35,886 nucleotides of DNA from SAR202 cluster bacterium (GTDB lineage: Bacteria; Chloroflexota; Dehalococcoidia; Lucifugimonadales; UBA2962), in NCBI GenBank assembly GCA_022447925.1, contig JAKUTS010000013.1:1-35886 (forward strand), read 5' to 3'. The notes beneath the pieces were generated by a model. That model was not told the origin of the DNA. It ran no database searches and saw nothing but the letters and a program-made list of their open reading frames with translations. Numbering within the stretch: the stretch's first letter is position 1; each line of letters starts with the position of its first letter. Made by a program: the position numbers and the translations under genes. Of this stretch, positions 1-9,622 are shown piece by piece.

Positions 1-294
1 TTATTATCAGAGGCTGATGGAAGTAAATTGCAGCACAGGGCTGATTTCAATGTGGCAGCAATCAGCTTTACACCGGCTGAACTTGCAGCGGCAATAACCA
101 AAAGATTACCAAATTTCAAAATGGAATATGCAATAGATCCTATGAGGCAAGCAATTGCGGATTCATGGCCTGATGAGCTCATCGATGATGTTGCAAAAAC
201 AGAATGGGGATGGAATCATAAATATGGCTTAGATGAAATTGTAGACGATATGATCGAAAAACTTAGTATTAAGCTACATGACAAGATTATTTGA
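1..294 (+). CDS. SDR-type L-threonine 3-dehydrogenase, C-terminal fragment
   Basis: The reading frame is open from the first base of the window to a TGA at 292-294, so only the last 97 codons of a longer gene are present. The tail has the pattern SFTPAELAAAI, then RQAIADSWP and WGWNHKYGLDEIVDDMI. This matches the C-terminal substrate-binding part of extended short-chain dehydrogenases that oxidise L-threonine to 2-amino-3-ketobutyrate, or closely related NAD-dependent epimerases. The NAD-binding N-terminus lies outside the window. A TTG at 28 lies inside the frame and is not the real start. The gene runs in the same direction as leuC, 55 bases downstream. The family is fairly sure; the exact substrate is inferred. 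Confidence 0.75.
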   Translation, partial: LLSEADGSKLQHRADFNVAAISFTPAELAAAITKRLPNFKMEYAIDPMRQAIADSWPDELIDDVAKTEWGWNHKYGLDEIVDDMIEKLSIKLHDKII

Positions 295-349
295 TTAAGC
301 ACTTCAATCTATTAGACCATTTCATATTTAATCAAGGAAAACACAAATA

Positions 350-1759
350 ATGGCACAACATAAACCGAGAACGTTATTTGAAAAAATTTGGCAATCACAT
401 GTAGTTAGAGATCAAGCCGGTGAACCGACTTTACTTTATGTGGACTTACACCTAGTGCATGAAGTCACATCTCCACAAGCATTTGATGGATTGAGAATAG
501 CAGGTAGAAACGTAAGGCGTACCGATCTGACAGTAGCAGTTATGGATCACAATACACCAACCTGGGACCTGTCATTGCCAGTCAAAGATCCAATAGCAAA
601 ACAACAACTAGATGCCCTTGAAAAAAATTGTTCTGAATTTGGGGTAGAACTTTATGACAGGTTTAGTCCTTTACAAGGAATTGTTCATATTATTGCACCA
701 GAGCAGGGACGTACTCAGCCTGGCAAAGTCATTGTATGCGGCGACAGCCATACTTCTACACATGGAGCATTCGGAGCCTTTGCTTTGGGAATAGGTACTT
801 CTGAAGTAGAGCATGTTTTGGCAACTCAGACATTAAGGCAGAAAAAACCTCGAACAATGGAGATTAATATAGATGGGCCAGCACCAACCGGAGTGTCAGC
901 AAAAGATATTATTTTAGGGATAATTGGCCGAATTGGAGTGGCGGGTGCTGCTGGCCATGTGATTGAGTATACAGGTCAAGCTATTAAAGATTTATCGATG
1001 GAAGGCAGAATGACAGTTTGTAACATGTCAATTGAAGCTGGAGCCAGGGCCGGAATGGTGGCACCAGACCAGACTACATTTGACTACATTAGAGGCCGAT
1101 CACATGCGCCTAAAGACGCAGAATTTCACATTGCTACTGAACAGTGGACTAGATTAAGATCGGATCCTGGCAGTGTTTATGATTCGCGAGTTGCTATAGA
1201 AGCCAAAGATTTAGAACCTTTCGTTACATGGGGCACCAACCCTGGCATGGTTATACCGGTGACAGGTAAAATACCTAACCCTAATAATGCCTTTAATGAA
1301 ATTGAAAAGGAATCTTGGGAAAGAGCACTAAGTTACATGGATTTAAAGCCGGATATTCCAATTACCGATGTTGCAATAGATCGGGTTTTTATAGGCTCTT
1401 GCACTAATTCGCGAATTGAAGATATAAGGGCCGCAGCTACGGTTGTTAAAGGTAAAAAAGTTAATGATCAAGTATATGCCATGGTTGTCCCTGGGTCAGT
1501 TTCAGTAAAAGAACAAGCAGAAAACGAAGGACTCGATCGTATATTAATTGAGTCAGGCTTTGATTGGAGGGAGGCTGGATGCTCTATGTGCTTAGGAATG
1601 AATCCTGATATTTTGCAGCCAAAAGAAAGATGCGCCTCTACGAGCAATAGGAACTTTGAAGGCAGGCAGGGCAAGGGTGGGAGAACGCACCTCGTTAGTC
1701 CTCAGATGGCCGCTGCAGCTGCCATAGAGGGAAGATTTGTAGATATTCGGGATTGGTAG
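350..1759 (+). CDS. leuC: 3-isopropylmalate dehydratase large subunit
   Basis: With LeuD it isomerises 2-isopropylmalate to 3-isopropylmalate in leucine synthesis, in the cytoplasm. The 469-residue length is normal for bacterial LeuC. The aconitase-type 4Fe-4S ligands are visible as C351 (in GSCTNSR) and C411/C414 (in [11 protein letters not shown]). The [13 protein letters not shown] motif lies near residue 135 and [13 protein letters not shown] near the C-terminus. The ATG at 350 follows AAGGAA at 334-339. The partner leuD starts 39 bases after the stop, so the two are probably co-transcribed. leuA and leuB are not in the window. No T-box or leader peptide was recognised in the 55 bases upstream. 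Confidence 0.97.
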   Translation: MAQHKPRTLFEKIWQSHVVRDQAGEPTLLYVDLHLVHEVTSPQAFDGLRIAGRNVRRTDLTVAVMDHNTPTWDLSLPVKDPIAKQQLDALEKNCSEFGVELYDRFSPLQGIVHIIAPEQGRTQPGKVIVCGDSHTSTHGAFGAFALGIGTSEVEHVLATQTLRQKKPRTMEINIDGPAPTGVSAKDIILGIIGRIGVAGAAGHVIEYTGQAIKDLSMEGRMTVCNMSIEAGARAGMVAPDQTTFDYIRGRSHAPKDAEFHIATEQWTRLRSDPGSVYDSRVAIEAKDLEPFVTWGTNPGMVIPVTGKIPNPNNAFNEIEKESWERALSYMDLKPDIPITDVAIDRVFIGSCTNSRIEDIRAAATVVKGKKVNDQVYAMVVPGSVSVKEQAENEGLDRILIESGFDWREAGCSMCLGMNPDILQPKERCASTSNRNFEGRQGKGGRTHLVSPQMAAAAAIEGRFVDIRDW

Positions 1760-1798
1760 TAGAAAGTTAAATTAAAAAGAACCTCTGGTGAAGTTAAC

Positions 1799-2413
1799 AT
1801 GGAACCATTTATAAAACATACAGGTTTGGTTGCACCTATGGACCGAGCTAACGTCGATACAGACCAAATAATACCAAAGCAATTCCTTAAAAGAATTGAA
1901 AGAACGGGTTACGGTCAATTTTTATTCAATGACTGGCGGTTCAAAGAAGATGGATCACTTAATCCTGAATTTGAATTGAACAAAACTCGTTACAAGGGGG
2001 CCTCTATATTAGCAGCAGGCCCAAATTTCGGATCTGGTTCGTCTAGAGAACATGCTCCATGGGCATTAATGGATTATGGATTCAGGTGTATTATTGCATC
2101 CTCTTTTGCAGATATTTTTTACAATAACTGTTTTCAAAATGGAATATTGCCAATAATAGCGCCCAATAATATTGTTACCGAGATCATAAATAAGTCTAGA
2201 AGCGATAACGCTTACAGGCTAAACGTTGATTTAAAAAATTTAAAAGTATGGGATGAAGACGAAGATATTGTATTCCGGTTTAAGCTTGATGAATTTCGTA
2301 GGAATTCTTTGATTAATGGTTTAGATGACATTGGCATTACCATGCAACATGAAAATGACATCTTGGATTTTGAGCGAACAAGACACAAGCATGGAGGAGT
2401 GCTAACAAACTAA
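1799..2413 (+). CDS. leuD: 3-isopropylmalate dehydratase small subunit
   Basis: This is the swivelling small subunit that completes the isopropylmalate isomerase active site with LeuC. At 204 residues it is the usual size of the bacterial type. Diagnostic motifs are the N-terminal VDTDQIIPKQFLK (residues 19-31) and GPNFGSGSSREHAPWAL (residues 74-90), which forms the substrate-recognition loop. The start is the ATG at 1799, behind a weak GGTG-type ribosome site. It ends 41 bases before the convergent accDA gene, and no strong hairpin terminator was seen between the two stops. Confidence 0.97.
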   Translation: MEPFIKHTGLVAPMDRANVDTDQIIPKQFLKRIERTGYGQFLFNDWRFKEDGSLNPEFELNKTRYKGASILAAGPNFGSGSSREHAPWALMDYGFRCIIASSFADIFYNNCFQNGILPIIAPNNIVTEIINKSRSDNAYRLNVDLKNLKVWDEDEDIVFRFKLDEFRRNSLINGLDDIGITMQHENDILDFERTRHKHGGVLTN

Positions 2414-2454
2414 GGCAGCTCTTCGATATGTAACAAAGCTAGCAAAACTAAGGT

Positions 2455-4317
2455 TTAATCCTCAGGTGTTTGATGAATATGGTCGTACGGATCAATTTTT
2501 TCCAAAGAATCGGTTTCTTGAAAACGGAATTTTATGTCAGACACTTTAGGTCCCTTGGATTTGGACAGCTTAGTTAGATCATTTGAACGTGGATCTAATT
2601 CATTTAGAGCGCTGATGTTTTTAGTGAATTCGCCTATTTGTCTAAATTTACGATACCGTCTTCGAGAACGTCTGAAATTAGACCAATTACCAATATCTGT
2701 TAAGTGGGTTAAAATAATGCGCCTCAGCTGTCTAGCAGCGGCATCAGGGCTTTCATGTGCTGCAGTTATGGGCTCGCCAACAATTTCATCAACCATATTT
2801 AATTCAAGACAATCCGCTGCGGTTAACCTTAACGACTCCGCCACCTCTTCATTCGATGTTGATTTATCAAACATAAGATCAGCAGCTTCTTCTGGAGCCA
2901 TTGCTGTGTATATAGCATTTTGCATCATTAATACTCTGTCAGCGATAGCAAGAGCTAAGGCTCCTTCACTACCGCCCTGGCCAATTATCGCAGCAATAGT
3001 CGGAACGTTTAATGAGGCCATTACCGACATAGTTGATGCAATCGAGCTTCCAAGGCCGCCTATCTCTGATGGAGCCCCTTGGTTTGGTCCCGGTGTATCA
3101 ATAAGCGTTATTACAGGGATTTCGAACTTTTCAGCCAGTTTCATTAAACGGACTGCTTTGCGAAACCCTGCCGGGGAAGTCATTCCGTCATTTAAAGCAT
3201 CGTTATTTTCACCACCTCTCTCTTGGCCAATTATCATTACAGTTTGGCCTCCTAAATGTCCTAATCCGCCAACTATCGCTGGATCTTCTCCGCTAGCACG
3301 GTCACCCTTTAGCTCAAAAAAGTTTAATACGATTCGATTTATATAATCAATCGAAGTTGGTCTTTTTGTATGTCTCGCCAGTCCAACTGATTGCCAAGCT
3401 CTTTGCTTCGGAAGAGGCGTTTGATTTCTTTTGGTTTTTTTTCTGTAACTTAAGCGAAATTCAGGATTAGTTAAGTCTAATAGAGTCGCAAGGGTCTCGT
3501 TAAGCTCAGTGCGGTCTATTATAGTATCTATCATTCCATTAGATAGCTGAGACTCGGCATTACTTATTGTCAGCTGATTTGATCTAGTACCAGACTCTTT
3601 AATAGCCCTAGCCGTTGAAAATCCAATTATGGCGCCTGGTTCAGCTAAAGTTATATCTGCAAGGTTTGCTAGGCTAGCAAAAGCTTGTCCGGTGGTTGGA
3701 TTAGCTAGCACGGATATGAGAGGTAATTTTTTTTCTGAAAATCTTTCTGATGAAACTGTAATTTTTCCCATTTGCAATAAAGAAAGCAAACCTTCATTAA
3801 CTCTAGAACCTCCACTGGTCAAAACTGCAACCACGGGTAATTTACGTTTGGCGGCATGTTCGAATGCTAGTGCAGCCTTCTCTCCGACGACTGAACTAAT
3901 TGACCCGCCCATAAATCCAAAATCTAAAACTATTAATGTGGCCGAACTGCCGCCAATAGAACAAACTCCGGTTACAATTGCCTCATATAATCCAGTTCTT
4001 CTTTGATCCGCAGAAAATCTTGCGTTATAAGTTGATTTTGAAGAAGACGAAGTCGGGTCTATAGCGGCAATAGATCGATTGATTTCTTTGAAACTTCCGG
4101 GATCAACAAGGCTGTGGATTCTATCTCGAGCAGACAGGCCATAATGAAATTTACATCCTGGACAGACTCTAAATTGTTTGTATAAAGGTGAATCGATTAA
4201 AACTATGCCGCAGACCAAGCAGGATTCTCGCAGGTCTATGTCTGCTTGGTGAATCTGCGTTTGGGCCTCGTTAGAACTTAAAAGAATTCTAAGAAGTCTG
4301 GATAGTTTTCGAACCAT
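2455..4317 (-). CDS. accDA: Fused acetyl-CoA carboxylase carboxyltransferase beta-alpha (AccD-AccA)
   Basis: This carboxyltransferase moves the carboxyl group from biotin to an acyl-CoA, normally making malonyl-CoA for fatty acid synthesis. The first half (about residues 30-290) is the AccD-like beta subunit. Its zinc ribbon has C33-x2-C36 and C52-x2-C55, followed by GGSRVNEG. The second half (about 310-590) is AccA-like, with IDTPGPNQG, IGQGGSEGALALAIADRV and a MAPEEAA motif. E. coli has two separate proteins; here one 620-residue polypeptide carries both, with no stop or frameshift at the join. Biotin carboxylase and biotin carrier genes are not in the window. It lies 82 bases after ftsK at the end of the housekeeping run. 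Acetyl-CoA is the default substrate; propionyl-CoA cannot be excluded. Confidence 0.93.
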   Translation of the reverse strand: MVRKLSRLLRILLSSNEAQTQIHQADIDLRESCLVCGIVLIDSPLYKQFRVCPGCKFHYGLSARDRIHSLVDPGSFKEINRSIAAIDPTSSSSKSTYNARFSADQRRTGLYEAIVTGVCSIGGSSATLIVLDFGFMGGSISSVVGEKAALAFEHAAKRKLPVVAVLTSGGSRVNEGLLSLLQMGKITVSSERFSEKKLPLISVLANPTTGQAFASLANLADITLAEPGAIIGFSTARAIKESGTRSNQLTISNAESQLSNGMIDTIIDRTELNETLATLLDLTNPEFRLSYRKKTKRNQTPLPKQRAWQSVGLARHTKRPTSIDYINRIVLNFFELKGDRASGEDPAIVGGLGHLGGQTVMIIGQERGGENNDALNDGMTSPAGFRKAVRLMKLAEKFEIPVITLIDTPGPNQGAPSEIGGLGSSIASTMSVMASLNVPTIAAIIGQGGSEGALALAIADRVLMMQNAIYTAMAPEEAADLMFDKSTSNEEVAESLRLTAADCLELNMVDEIVGEPITAAHESPDAAARQLRRIILTHLTDIGNWSNFRRSRRRYRKFRQIGEFTKNISALNELDPRSNDLTKLSKSKGPKVSDIKFRFQETDSLEKIDPYDHIHQTPED

Positions 4318-4399
4318 ACCTATTTTGCCTTCTTACAATAATTTAAATAATTGATGTATTAAAAACTCATCGGTAACTTGACGAATTAAGTATGTCAGC

Positions 4400-6820
4400 C
4401 TATCTAATTATAACATCACGTGACTTTGATCCGTCACTTGGACCTACTATACCTTGCTCCTCTAATTCGTCCATAAGACGTGCTGCTCTCGGATAGCCAA
4501 CCCTCAAGCGTCTTTGTAAGAAGGAAGTAGATAATTTACGCTCAGAATTTGCTAAAGCAATCGCTTTGTCTAATAGTTCGTCCCCTGCCTCGTTAATGTC
4601 GATGCCTTCAGCTTTATCTTCATCTAAAGCTAAATTAAAATCCATTTCAGGTATAGGGGGCCAATTAACATTTTTCCAATAATCTACCAATTTAGTTATT
4701 TCTGAGTCAGATATAAATACTCCCTGTACTCTACTTGGCCGCGAAGCGTCGATCGGTTGATATAGCATGTCACCGCGCCCTAAAAGTTTTTCTGCACCGA
4801 CGCTGTCCAAAATAGTCCTTGAATCAATTTGTGAAGTTACACCAAAAGCGATTCGGCTTGGGAAATTTGCTTTTATCAACCCAGTCAATACATCAACCGA
4901 AGGTCTTTGGGTGGCAATTATTAAATGAATTCCTGTTGCTCTTCCAAGCTGAGCTAATCGACAAAGTGATTGTTCAACCTCAACTGATGAGGTCATCATT
5001 AAGTCAGCCAGTTCATCAATTACCACAACAAGGTAAGGCATCTTCTCCTTAGTTTTTGAGTTGTATGACGATATATTTCTCGCACCCGATTGCTCCATAT
5101 GTTTGTAACGTTTTAGCATTTCGTTTATGAGAGCTTTTAATAACGGAACCACCTCTGCAGTTTCTACAGTAACGGGAGTTAAAAGGTGGGGTATACCATT
5201 AAACGGAGTTAACTCGACTCGTTTAGGATCTATCAATAAAAGTCGTAATTCAGAGGGTGAATTTTCGGCAATTAAGCAGGAAACTATAGTGTTTAAACAC
5301 ACACTCTTTCCGCTTCCCGTAGCCCCGGCAACTAATAAGTGGGGCATGTTTATTAAATCTAAAACAACATCATCTCCTCCAGTGCTTTTGCCAAGTGCTA
5401 TCGCTAGGGATCCTGATTTCGATAGATTGCCGAAATTATTATTGTCCATCACTGATCTAATCGTAACTAGAGAAGGGTTAGCATTAGGAACTTCAATTCC
5501 AACCAACGAAGTTCCTAGCACAGGGGATTCTATGCGGATTGAAGAAGTTTGTAACGCGAGAGCCAGGTCCTTTTCGCGTTGCATTATAGTGTCAACCTTT
5601 ACACGGGTTTTAGATTCCACTTTTCTCTTAACGATTTTACCCGCATCATCTAATAAAGCCTTACCGCTATTGTCAGTTGCGCTTTCTTGTTTATATTTTC
5701 TAATCCAGCCAGGTTCGATTCCATACATAGTCACAGTGGGCCCCGGCCTTGTCATCTTTACTTCTACTTCCACTCCATAGTCATTCAGAGTTTGTTGGAT
5801 ATTTTTGGATGTTTCAGCCATTTCGGAAGCAGGAACCGTTTGAGGTGGATTATCTACAAAAATTGTTCTTTTGGGCAGTGCCCATAACTTACTCCATTTA
5901 TCCAATAACGGAAGACCTTGTACTGATAAGGTTTGCTGTATGTCGACTTCATTTTCGCTAGTTTCATTCCATGATTTGTTGAATTTAGATATTTGTTCCT
6001 GAGCTGGAACGACGTGTTCTTCCATGCCATCTTCTTGGACCTCAAGAAGTACAGGGTTAATCGTGGTTTCCGGATTCGTTTGTTGTTCAACATCTACAGA
6101 ATTAGAAATTGGTGTATATGTGTCAGGGCCAAATTCTTGATCTGTTGAAGAGTTTATCGATTCATTATCTAGTGGGGATTGTTCATATTGATCATTAAGT
6201 TTAATCGACCTAAGTTTTATGTAAATCAGCCCTGAAAGTTTTAAAGTGGATTTAAAAAGCTCGTAACTTAAATTAATGAATGCCAAAGTTATTCTCAAAG
6301 AACTAGCTGCAACTTTTGATATCGCGTAATAACTGGCTTTCGGGAATAAAATTCCCACACTACCACTAATCATGGCTATTGTTATCAATACTGCAATTAT
6401 AAGATTGTCATTTGTAATTAAAGATCCAATTTCGCCCCCTAGTGATATTGTGCCGTCCAAAGTAAACAATCTTAAGCCAGAATCAATCCCGGGGTTAAAA
6501 GTTGAAAGTATCGATATGGATGCTACAGCTGCGAAGAGTAATGAAATCCAGATAACAATGTTGCGTGACTGGATTAAAGCCTTCGATTTGTATAAAGTTC
6601 CGATGAAAACCGATATCCATATTATCGCAGGCACGAATCCTAAACTTAATTGTAATAATATTTCATCTCGAAATGTAATATATGCTTTTGTAAACTCAGT
6701 GCCAAATATAAACCCTACAATAGCCACAATAGCCACAATAGCTAAGATGCAAGCGACTATATAGCCACCTTGATGTCTTGGTAAAAATTTATTGAAGTTG
6801 TAGGTCAGTTTGCCATTCAT
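4400..6820 (-). CDS. ftsK: FtsK/SpoIIIE-type DNA translocase
   Basis: A membrane-anchored hexameric ATPase that pumps chromosome ends through the closing division septum. Four or so hydrophobic segments occupy residues 20-160. An acidic, low-complexity linker follows (about 205-310), then the motor. Walker A is GATGSGKS (499-506) and Walker B is VVVIDELADL (D602, E603). The last 60 residues look like the gamma winged-helix domain that reads KOPS-type sequences (RLRVGYPRAARLMDELEEQG). Between GIEPG and RVKVD there is an extra stretch of about 35 residues (371-405) that is absent from E. coli FtsK. The ATG at 6820 has only a weak AGGG upstream. The gene lies 57 bases downstream of RNase J. Confidence 0.95.
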   Translation of the reverse strand: MNGKLTYNFNKFLPRHQGGYIVACILAIVAIVAIVGFIFGTEFTKAYITFRDEILLQLSLGFVPAIIWISVFIGTLYKSKALIQSRNIVIWISLLFAAVASISILSTFNPGIDSGLRLFTLDGTISLGGEIGSLITNDNLIIAVLITIAMISGSVGILFPKASYYAISKVAASSLRITLAFINLSYELFKSTLKLSGLIYIKLRSIKLNDQYEQSPLDNESINSSTDQEFGPDTYTPISNSVDVEQQTNPETTINPVLLEVQEDGMEEHVVPAQEQISKFNKSWNETSENEVDIQQTLSVQGLPLLDKWSKLWALPKRTIFVDNPPQTVPASEMAETSKNIQQTLNDYGVEVEVKMTRPGPTVTMYGIEPGWIRKYKQESATDNSGKALLDDAGKIVKRKVESKTRVKVDTIMQREKDLALALQTSSIRIESPVLGTSLVGIEVPNANPSLVTIRSVMDNNNFGNLSKSGSLAIALGKSTGGDDVVLDLINMPHLLVAGATGSGKSVCLNTIVSCLIAENSPSELRLLLIDPKRVELTPFNGIPHLLTPVTVETAEVVPLLKALINEMLKRYKHMEQSGARNISSYNSKTKEKMPYLVVVIDELADLMMTSSVEVEQSLCRLAQLGRATGIHLIIATQRPSVDVLTGLIKANFPSRIAFGVTSQIDSRTILDSVGAEKLLGRGDMLYQPIDASRPSRVQGVFISDSEITKLVDYWKNVNWPPIPEMDFNLALDEDKAEGIDINEAGDELLDKAIALANSERKLSTSFLQRRLRVGYPRAARLMDELEEQGIVGPSDGSKSRDVIIR
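6717..6742. repeat. Short tandem repeat, 9-base unit, about 2.9 copies
   Basis: The unit ACAATAGCC occurs at 6717-6725 and 6726-6734, and again at 6735-6742 lacking its last base. On the minus strand it encodes a repeated Ala-Ile-Val tripeptide in the first membrane segment of FtsK. The repeat keeps the reading frame, so slippage would only lengthen or shorten the hydrophobic helix by three residues. Confidence 0.9.
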
Positions 6821-6877
6821 GCTGCAACCCTAAGTTCACAACGAATAGTTTTGAATAAAAGGCAAGCTTTAAAATTC

Positions 6878-8542
6878 TTAATCCGCTGACTGCACTAGAA
6901 CTAAAACCACTGGCCGTCTTTTTGTCTCTTTGTAGAGCATGTTAGCGACCAAACGTGTAATATTTTCTCTTATGTTGTACCAATCTAATACTGAATCACT
7001 GTCGTTTTCCAGCGCAAAATGTACCAGTTGTGAAGTTTTTTCTGAAAGATCTTGGATCTCATTTAGCTCTGGAAAACCGTATGAAACAATCGTTGGTTCA
7101 TTTGATAAGCTTATGGGGCTACCTGTGAAAGTTATCCCCATTACTACAATGCCAGACTTAGATATGCGATTTCGTTGATTTAACTGAAAGTCCGAATTGC
7201 GCCAAGACTTTTGACCGGAGATAAAAACCTGCTCTAAGGGTATATAGTCTGTGATATCCGCTTTTTGTGAATCAATTTCAACAACGTACCCATTCTCAAG
7301 AACTAACGTATTTTGCGGCTTTATGCCGACTAGCTGAGCTAGTTCCGTATTGGCTACGAGGTGCCGGTATTCACCGTGTACTGGAATATAAAATTTTGGT
7401 TGCACAACGTTAAGTAAAAGCTTCAATTCTTCGCGCGAAGCATGGCCGTGAACATGTACGTCAGCGTTTCTACTGGAAAACACCCTGGCTCCTAGTCTAT
7501 AAAGGTCATCTATCGTTTTGGCAACTAAAGACTCATTTCCAGGGATAGGAGATGAAGATAATATAACCGTATCTCCGGAAACTATTTTCACATCTTTATG
7601 TTCGTTTCTAGACATCCTAACTAGGGCACTAGTCGGCTCCCCTTGAGTTCCTGTGGCTAAAAGGATTATTTTGCTAGCAGGCAGCTTTTTTGCCTCCTTT
7701 AATGAAATTAATATGTTTGGTTCTGCATTTAGATACCCCATCTTAATTGCCATTTTGAGATTGTTGCTCATACTACGACCTACTACAGCCACTTTGCGAT
7801 CGTGTTTATATGCGCTATCCAATACGATCTGCATTCTAGATATTAAAGATGCAAAAGTAGCAACAATAATTCTGCCGGGTGCTTGAGCTATTTTTAAATC
7901 TATGGGGCTTTGTATTGTCGATTCAGATGGTGTATACCCATCGACTTCAGCATATGTAGAGTCGGCCAATAAGACCAAAACCCCATCTGCTGCTAACCGC
8001 GATAGTGTAGCAAAGTCCATCTTGTGTTTATCAATAGGGGTATGGTCGATTTTAAAGTCACCAGTGTGCACAATCGCACCAAATGGAGTATGTATAGCGA
8101 TGCCCATTGAATCCGGAATAGAATGACACACCCTAAAAAACTCGACATCAAAACTGCCTATGTTAAGTAGAGTGTTAGGCTCGATAACGTGTAAATTTGA
8201 ACGCTGTAAAAGTCCGTGTTCACGCAATTTAACACCGATTAGACTAAGCGTTAGCCTTGAAGCATAAACTGGCACATTCAGCTCTGAAAGCACGTAAGGT
8301 AAAGCTCCAATATGATCTTCGTGCCCATGTGTTAGCAATATCGCTTGAACTCGATGTTGATTTTCCAGTAAATAGCTAATATCTGAAATTATGAAATCTA
8401 CTCCAGGCATGTCACTGCTGGGAAATAAAATTCCAGCGTCGATTATGATAATGTCATCGTTTAATTCGACGACCATCATATTACGCCCAATTTCACCTAG
8501 GCCGCCTAGAGGTATAATTCGGATCTTAGAAAAGTTTGACAA
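6878..8542 (-). CDS. rnj: Ribonuclease J
   Basis: A metallo-beta-lactamase/beta-CASP ribonuclease with 5'-3' exonuclease and endonuclease activity, used in mRNA decay and rRNA maturation. The zinc motif THGHEDH gives H72, H74, D76 and H77. The N-terminus IRIIPLGGLGEIGRN and the later HVHGHAS motif are typical of the family, as is the 554-residue length. The start is TTG at 8542: an in-frame TAG sits immediately upstream, and the next ATG would remove the conserved N-terminal strand. An AGG about ten bases upstream overlaps the stop codon of the uracil-DNA glycosylase gene. The 11-base gap to that gene suggests coupled translation. Confidence 0.95.
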   Translation of the reverse strand: MSNFSKIRIIPLGGLGEIGRNMMVVELNDDIIIIDAGILFPSSDMPGVDFIISDISYLLENQHRVQAILLTHGHEDHIGALPYVLSELNVPVYASRLTLSLIGVKLREHGLLQRSNLHVIEPNTLLNIGSFDVEFFRVCHSIPDSMGIAIHTPFGAIVHTGDFKIDHTPIDKHKMDFATLSRLAADGVLVLLADSTYAEVDGYTPSESTIQSPIDLKIAQAPGRIIVATFASLISRMQIVLDSAYKHDRKVAVVGRSMSNNLKMAIKMGYLNAEPNILISLKEAKKLPASKIILLATGTQGEPTSALVRMSRNEHKDVKIVSGDTVILSSSPIPGNESLVAKTIDDLYRLGARVFSSRNADVHVHGHASREELKLLLNVVQPKFYIPVHGEYRHLVANTELAQLVGIKPQNTLVLENGYVVEIDSQKADITDYIPLEQVFISGQKSWRNSDFQLNQRNRISKSGIVVMGITFTGSPISLSNEPTIVSYGFPELNEIQDLSEKTSQLVHFALENDSDSVLDWYNIRENITRLVANMLYKETKRRPVVLVLVQSAD

Positions 8543-8553
8543 CTAACATTAAC

Positions 8554-9219
8554 CTACATTTGATTATCATATTCATCCTTTTTATATGGCAATTGAGTTG
8601 AGTCAAATTCAAAATCCAGTTGCCTGCCGGACATATCATCGCCTGTTGTCGTCTCTGATTCCAATTGAGTATCATTTATTAGTGCTTTTATTTTCAGAAA
8701 ATCTTCTTGTAACACTGGCTTAAGTTTCGGGTTATGTAGGGTTGCAGCAGGGTGATACACAGGAAAAACAATACGATCTTTCCATTCCCTTGGTCTGCCC
8801 CTTGCCTGACTAATTAATTCTCCTGGAAAGAAATTGCTGAAAGAGTGGCGGCCAAGGGTTACGATCAGTTGTGGATCAATCAGATCAATTTGCTCATCCA
8901 GATATTTCCAGCATTGACCGATTTCATCAGCGCTAGGATCTCGGTTGTTGGGGGGCCTGCACTTTACAATATTCGCAATATATACTTGCTCCCTGTTTAA
9001 ACCAACAAGGTGGAGCATTTCAGAGAGTACGTTTCCTGCAGCGCCTACAAAAGGTAATCCCTGTTCGTCTTCTCGCGCACCGGGTGCTTCTCCTACAAAC
9101 ATTATCTTTGATTTTAAACTGCCTTCTCCAGGTACAGCTTTATTTCTCGTTTGAGAGAGATCACATTGAACACAAGTCTTTATTCTGTTGACTAGTGATT
9201 CGTATTCAGAAATTACCAT
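8554..9219 (-). CDS. Uracil-DNA glycosylase, family 4 (4Fe-4S)
   Basis: Removes uracil from DNA at the start of base-excision repair. The four iron-sulfur cysteines of the family are visible as C16, C19, C87 and C103. The uracil-binding motif GEAPGAREDEQG covers residues 43-54, and the second active-site motif is HPAATLHNP. The core ends near residue 185; the last 35 residues are polar and look disordered. At 221 residues it has family size. It starts at the ATG at 9219 without a clear ribosome site, 116 bases after acpP, and ends 11 bases before RNase J. That 116-base gap could hold a promoter, but I found no convincing one. Confidence 0.93.
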   Translation of the reverse strand: MVISEYESLVNRIKTCVQCDLSQTRNKAVPGEGSLKSKIMFVGEAPGAREDEQGLPFVGAAGNVLSEMLHLVGLNREQVYIANIVKCRPPNNRDPSADEIGQCWKYLDEQIDLIDPQLIVTLGRHSFSNFFPGELISQARGRPREWKDRIVFPVYHPAATLHNPKLKPVLQEDFLKIKALINDTQLESETTTGDDMSGRQLDFEFDSTQLPYKKDEYDNQM

Positions 9220-9335
9220 AAAAGAACAGCATGTTAATTACAAACAATTTTTAATAGATTGAATCTCAACATTCCACAATCTTACAGCAAAGGTCAAAAT
9301 TCTATAATTAAATTATTTGCCTGGTAGAGCTTTGA

Positions 9336-9593
9336 CTAGTCTTCTACGCCATGCTCTTTAAGGAAATCTATCGCCGCTTGAACAGTGGTAATGGACTCAG
9401 CATCTTCATCGGATATTTCTATAGTGACTGAATCAGAACTAAATTCCTCTTCAAAAGCCATTATTAACTCAACTAGATCCAGTGAATCAGCATTTAAGTC
9501 ATCTACAAATGATTTTTCGGGCGTAACTTCTGCAGGTTCAACGCCTAATTTGTCAGCCACCGTGGACTGAACCCTTTCAACTACTGTTGCCAT
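9336..9593 (-). CDS. acpP: Acyl carrier protein
   Basis: A small acidic carrier of growing acyl chains in type II fatty acid synthesis. The phosphopantetheine attachment serine is S37 in [12 protein letters not shown], and the 85-residue length with many Glu and Asp residues is typical. The ATG at 9593 has a strong AGGAGA just upstream. It sits 29 bases after nusB and close to fabD, which loads malonate onto this protein, so the two act in the same pathway. Confidence 0.98.
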   Translation of the reverse strand: MATVVERVQSTVADKLGVEPAEVTPEKSFVDDLNADSLDLVELIMAFEEEFSSDSVTIEISDEDAESITTVQAAIDFLKEHGVED

Positions 9594-9622
9594 TAATTTC
9601 TCCTAAAATTATCAAAAATAAA

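Noticed and set aside
2534-3346. Long plus-strand open frame of 270 codons
   Set aside because: It is antisense to the accDA fusion, whose frame has clear conserved motifs; the product has no recognisable domain.
5700-5725. GGTTCGATTCC resembling a tRNA T-loop
   Set aside because: It lies inside ftsK and no acceptor, D-arm or anticodon stem surrounds it.
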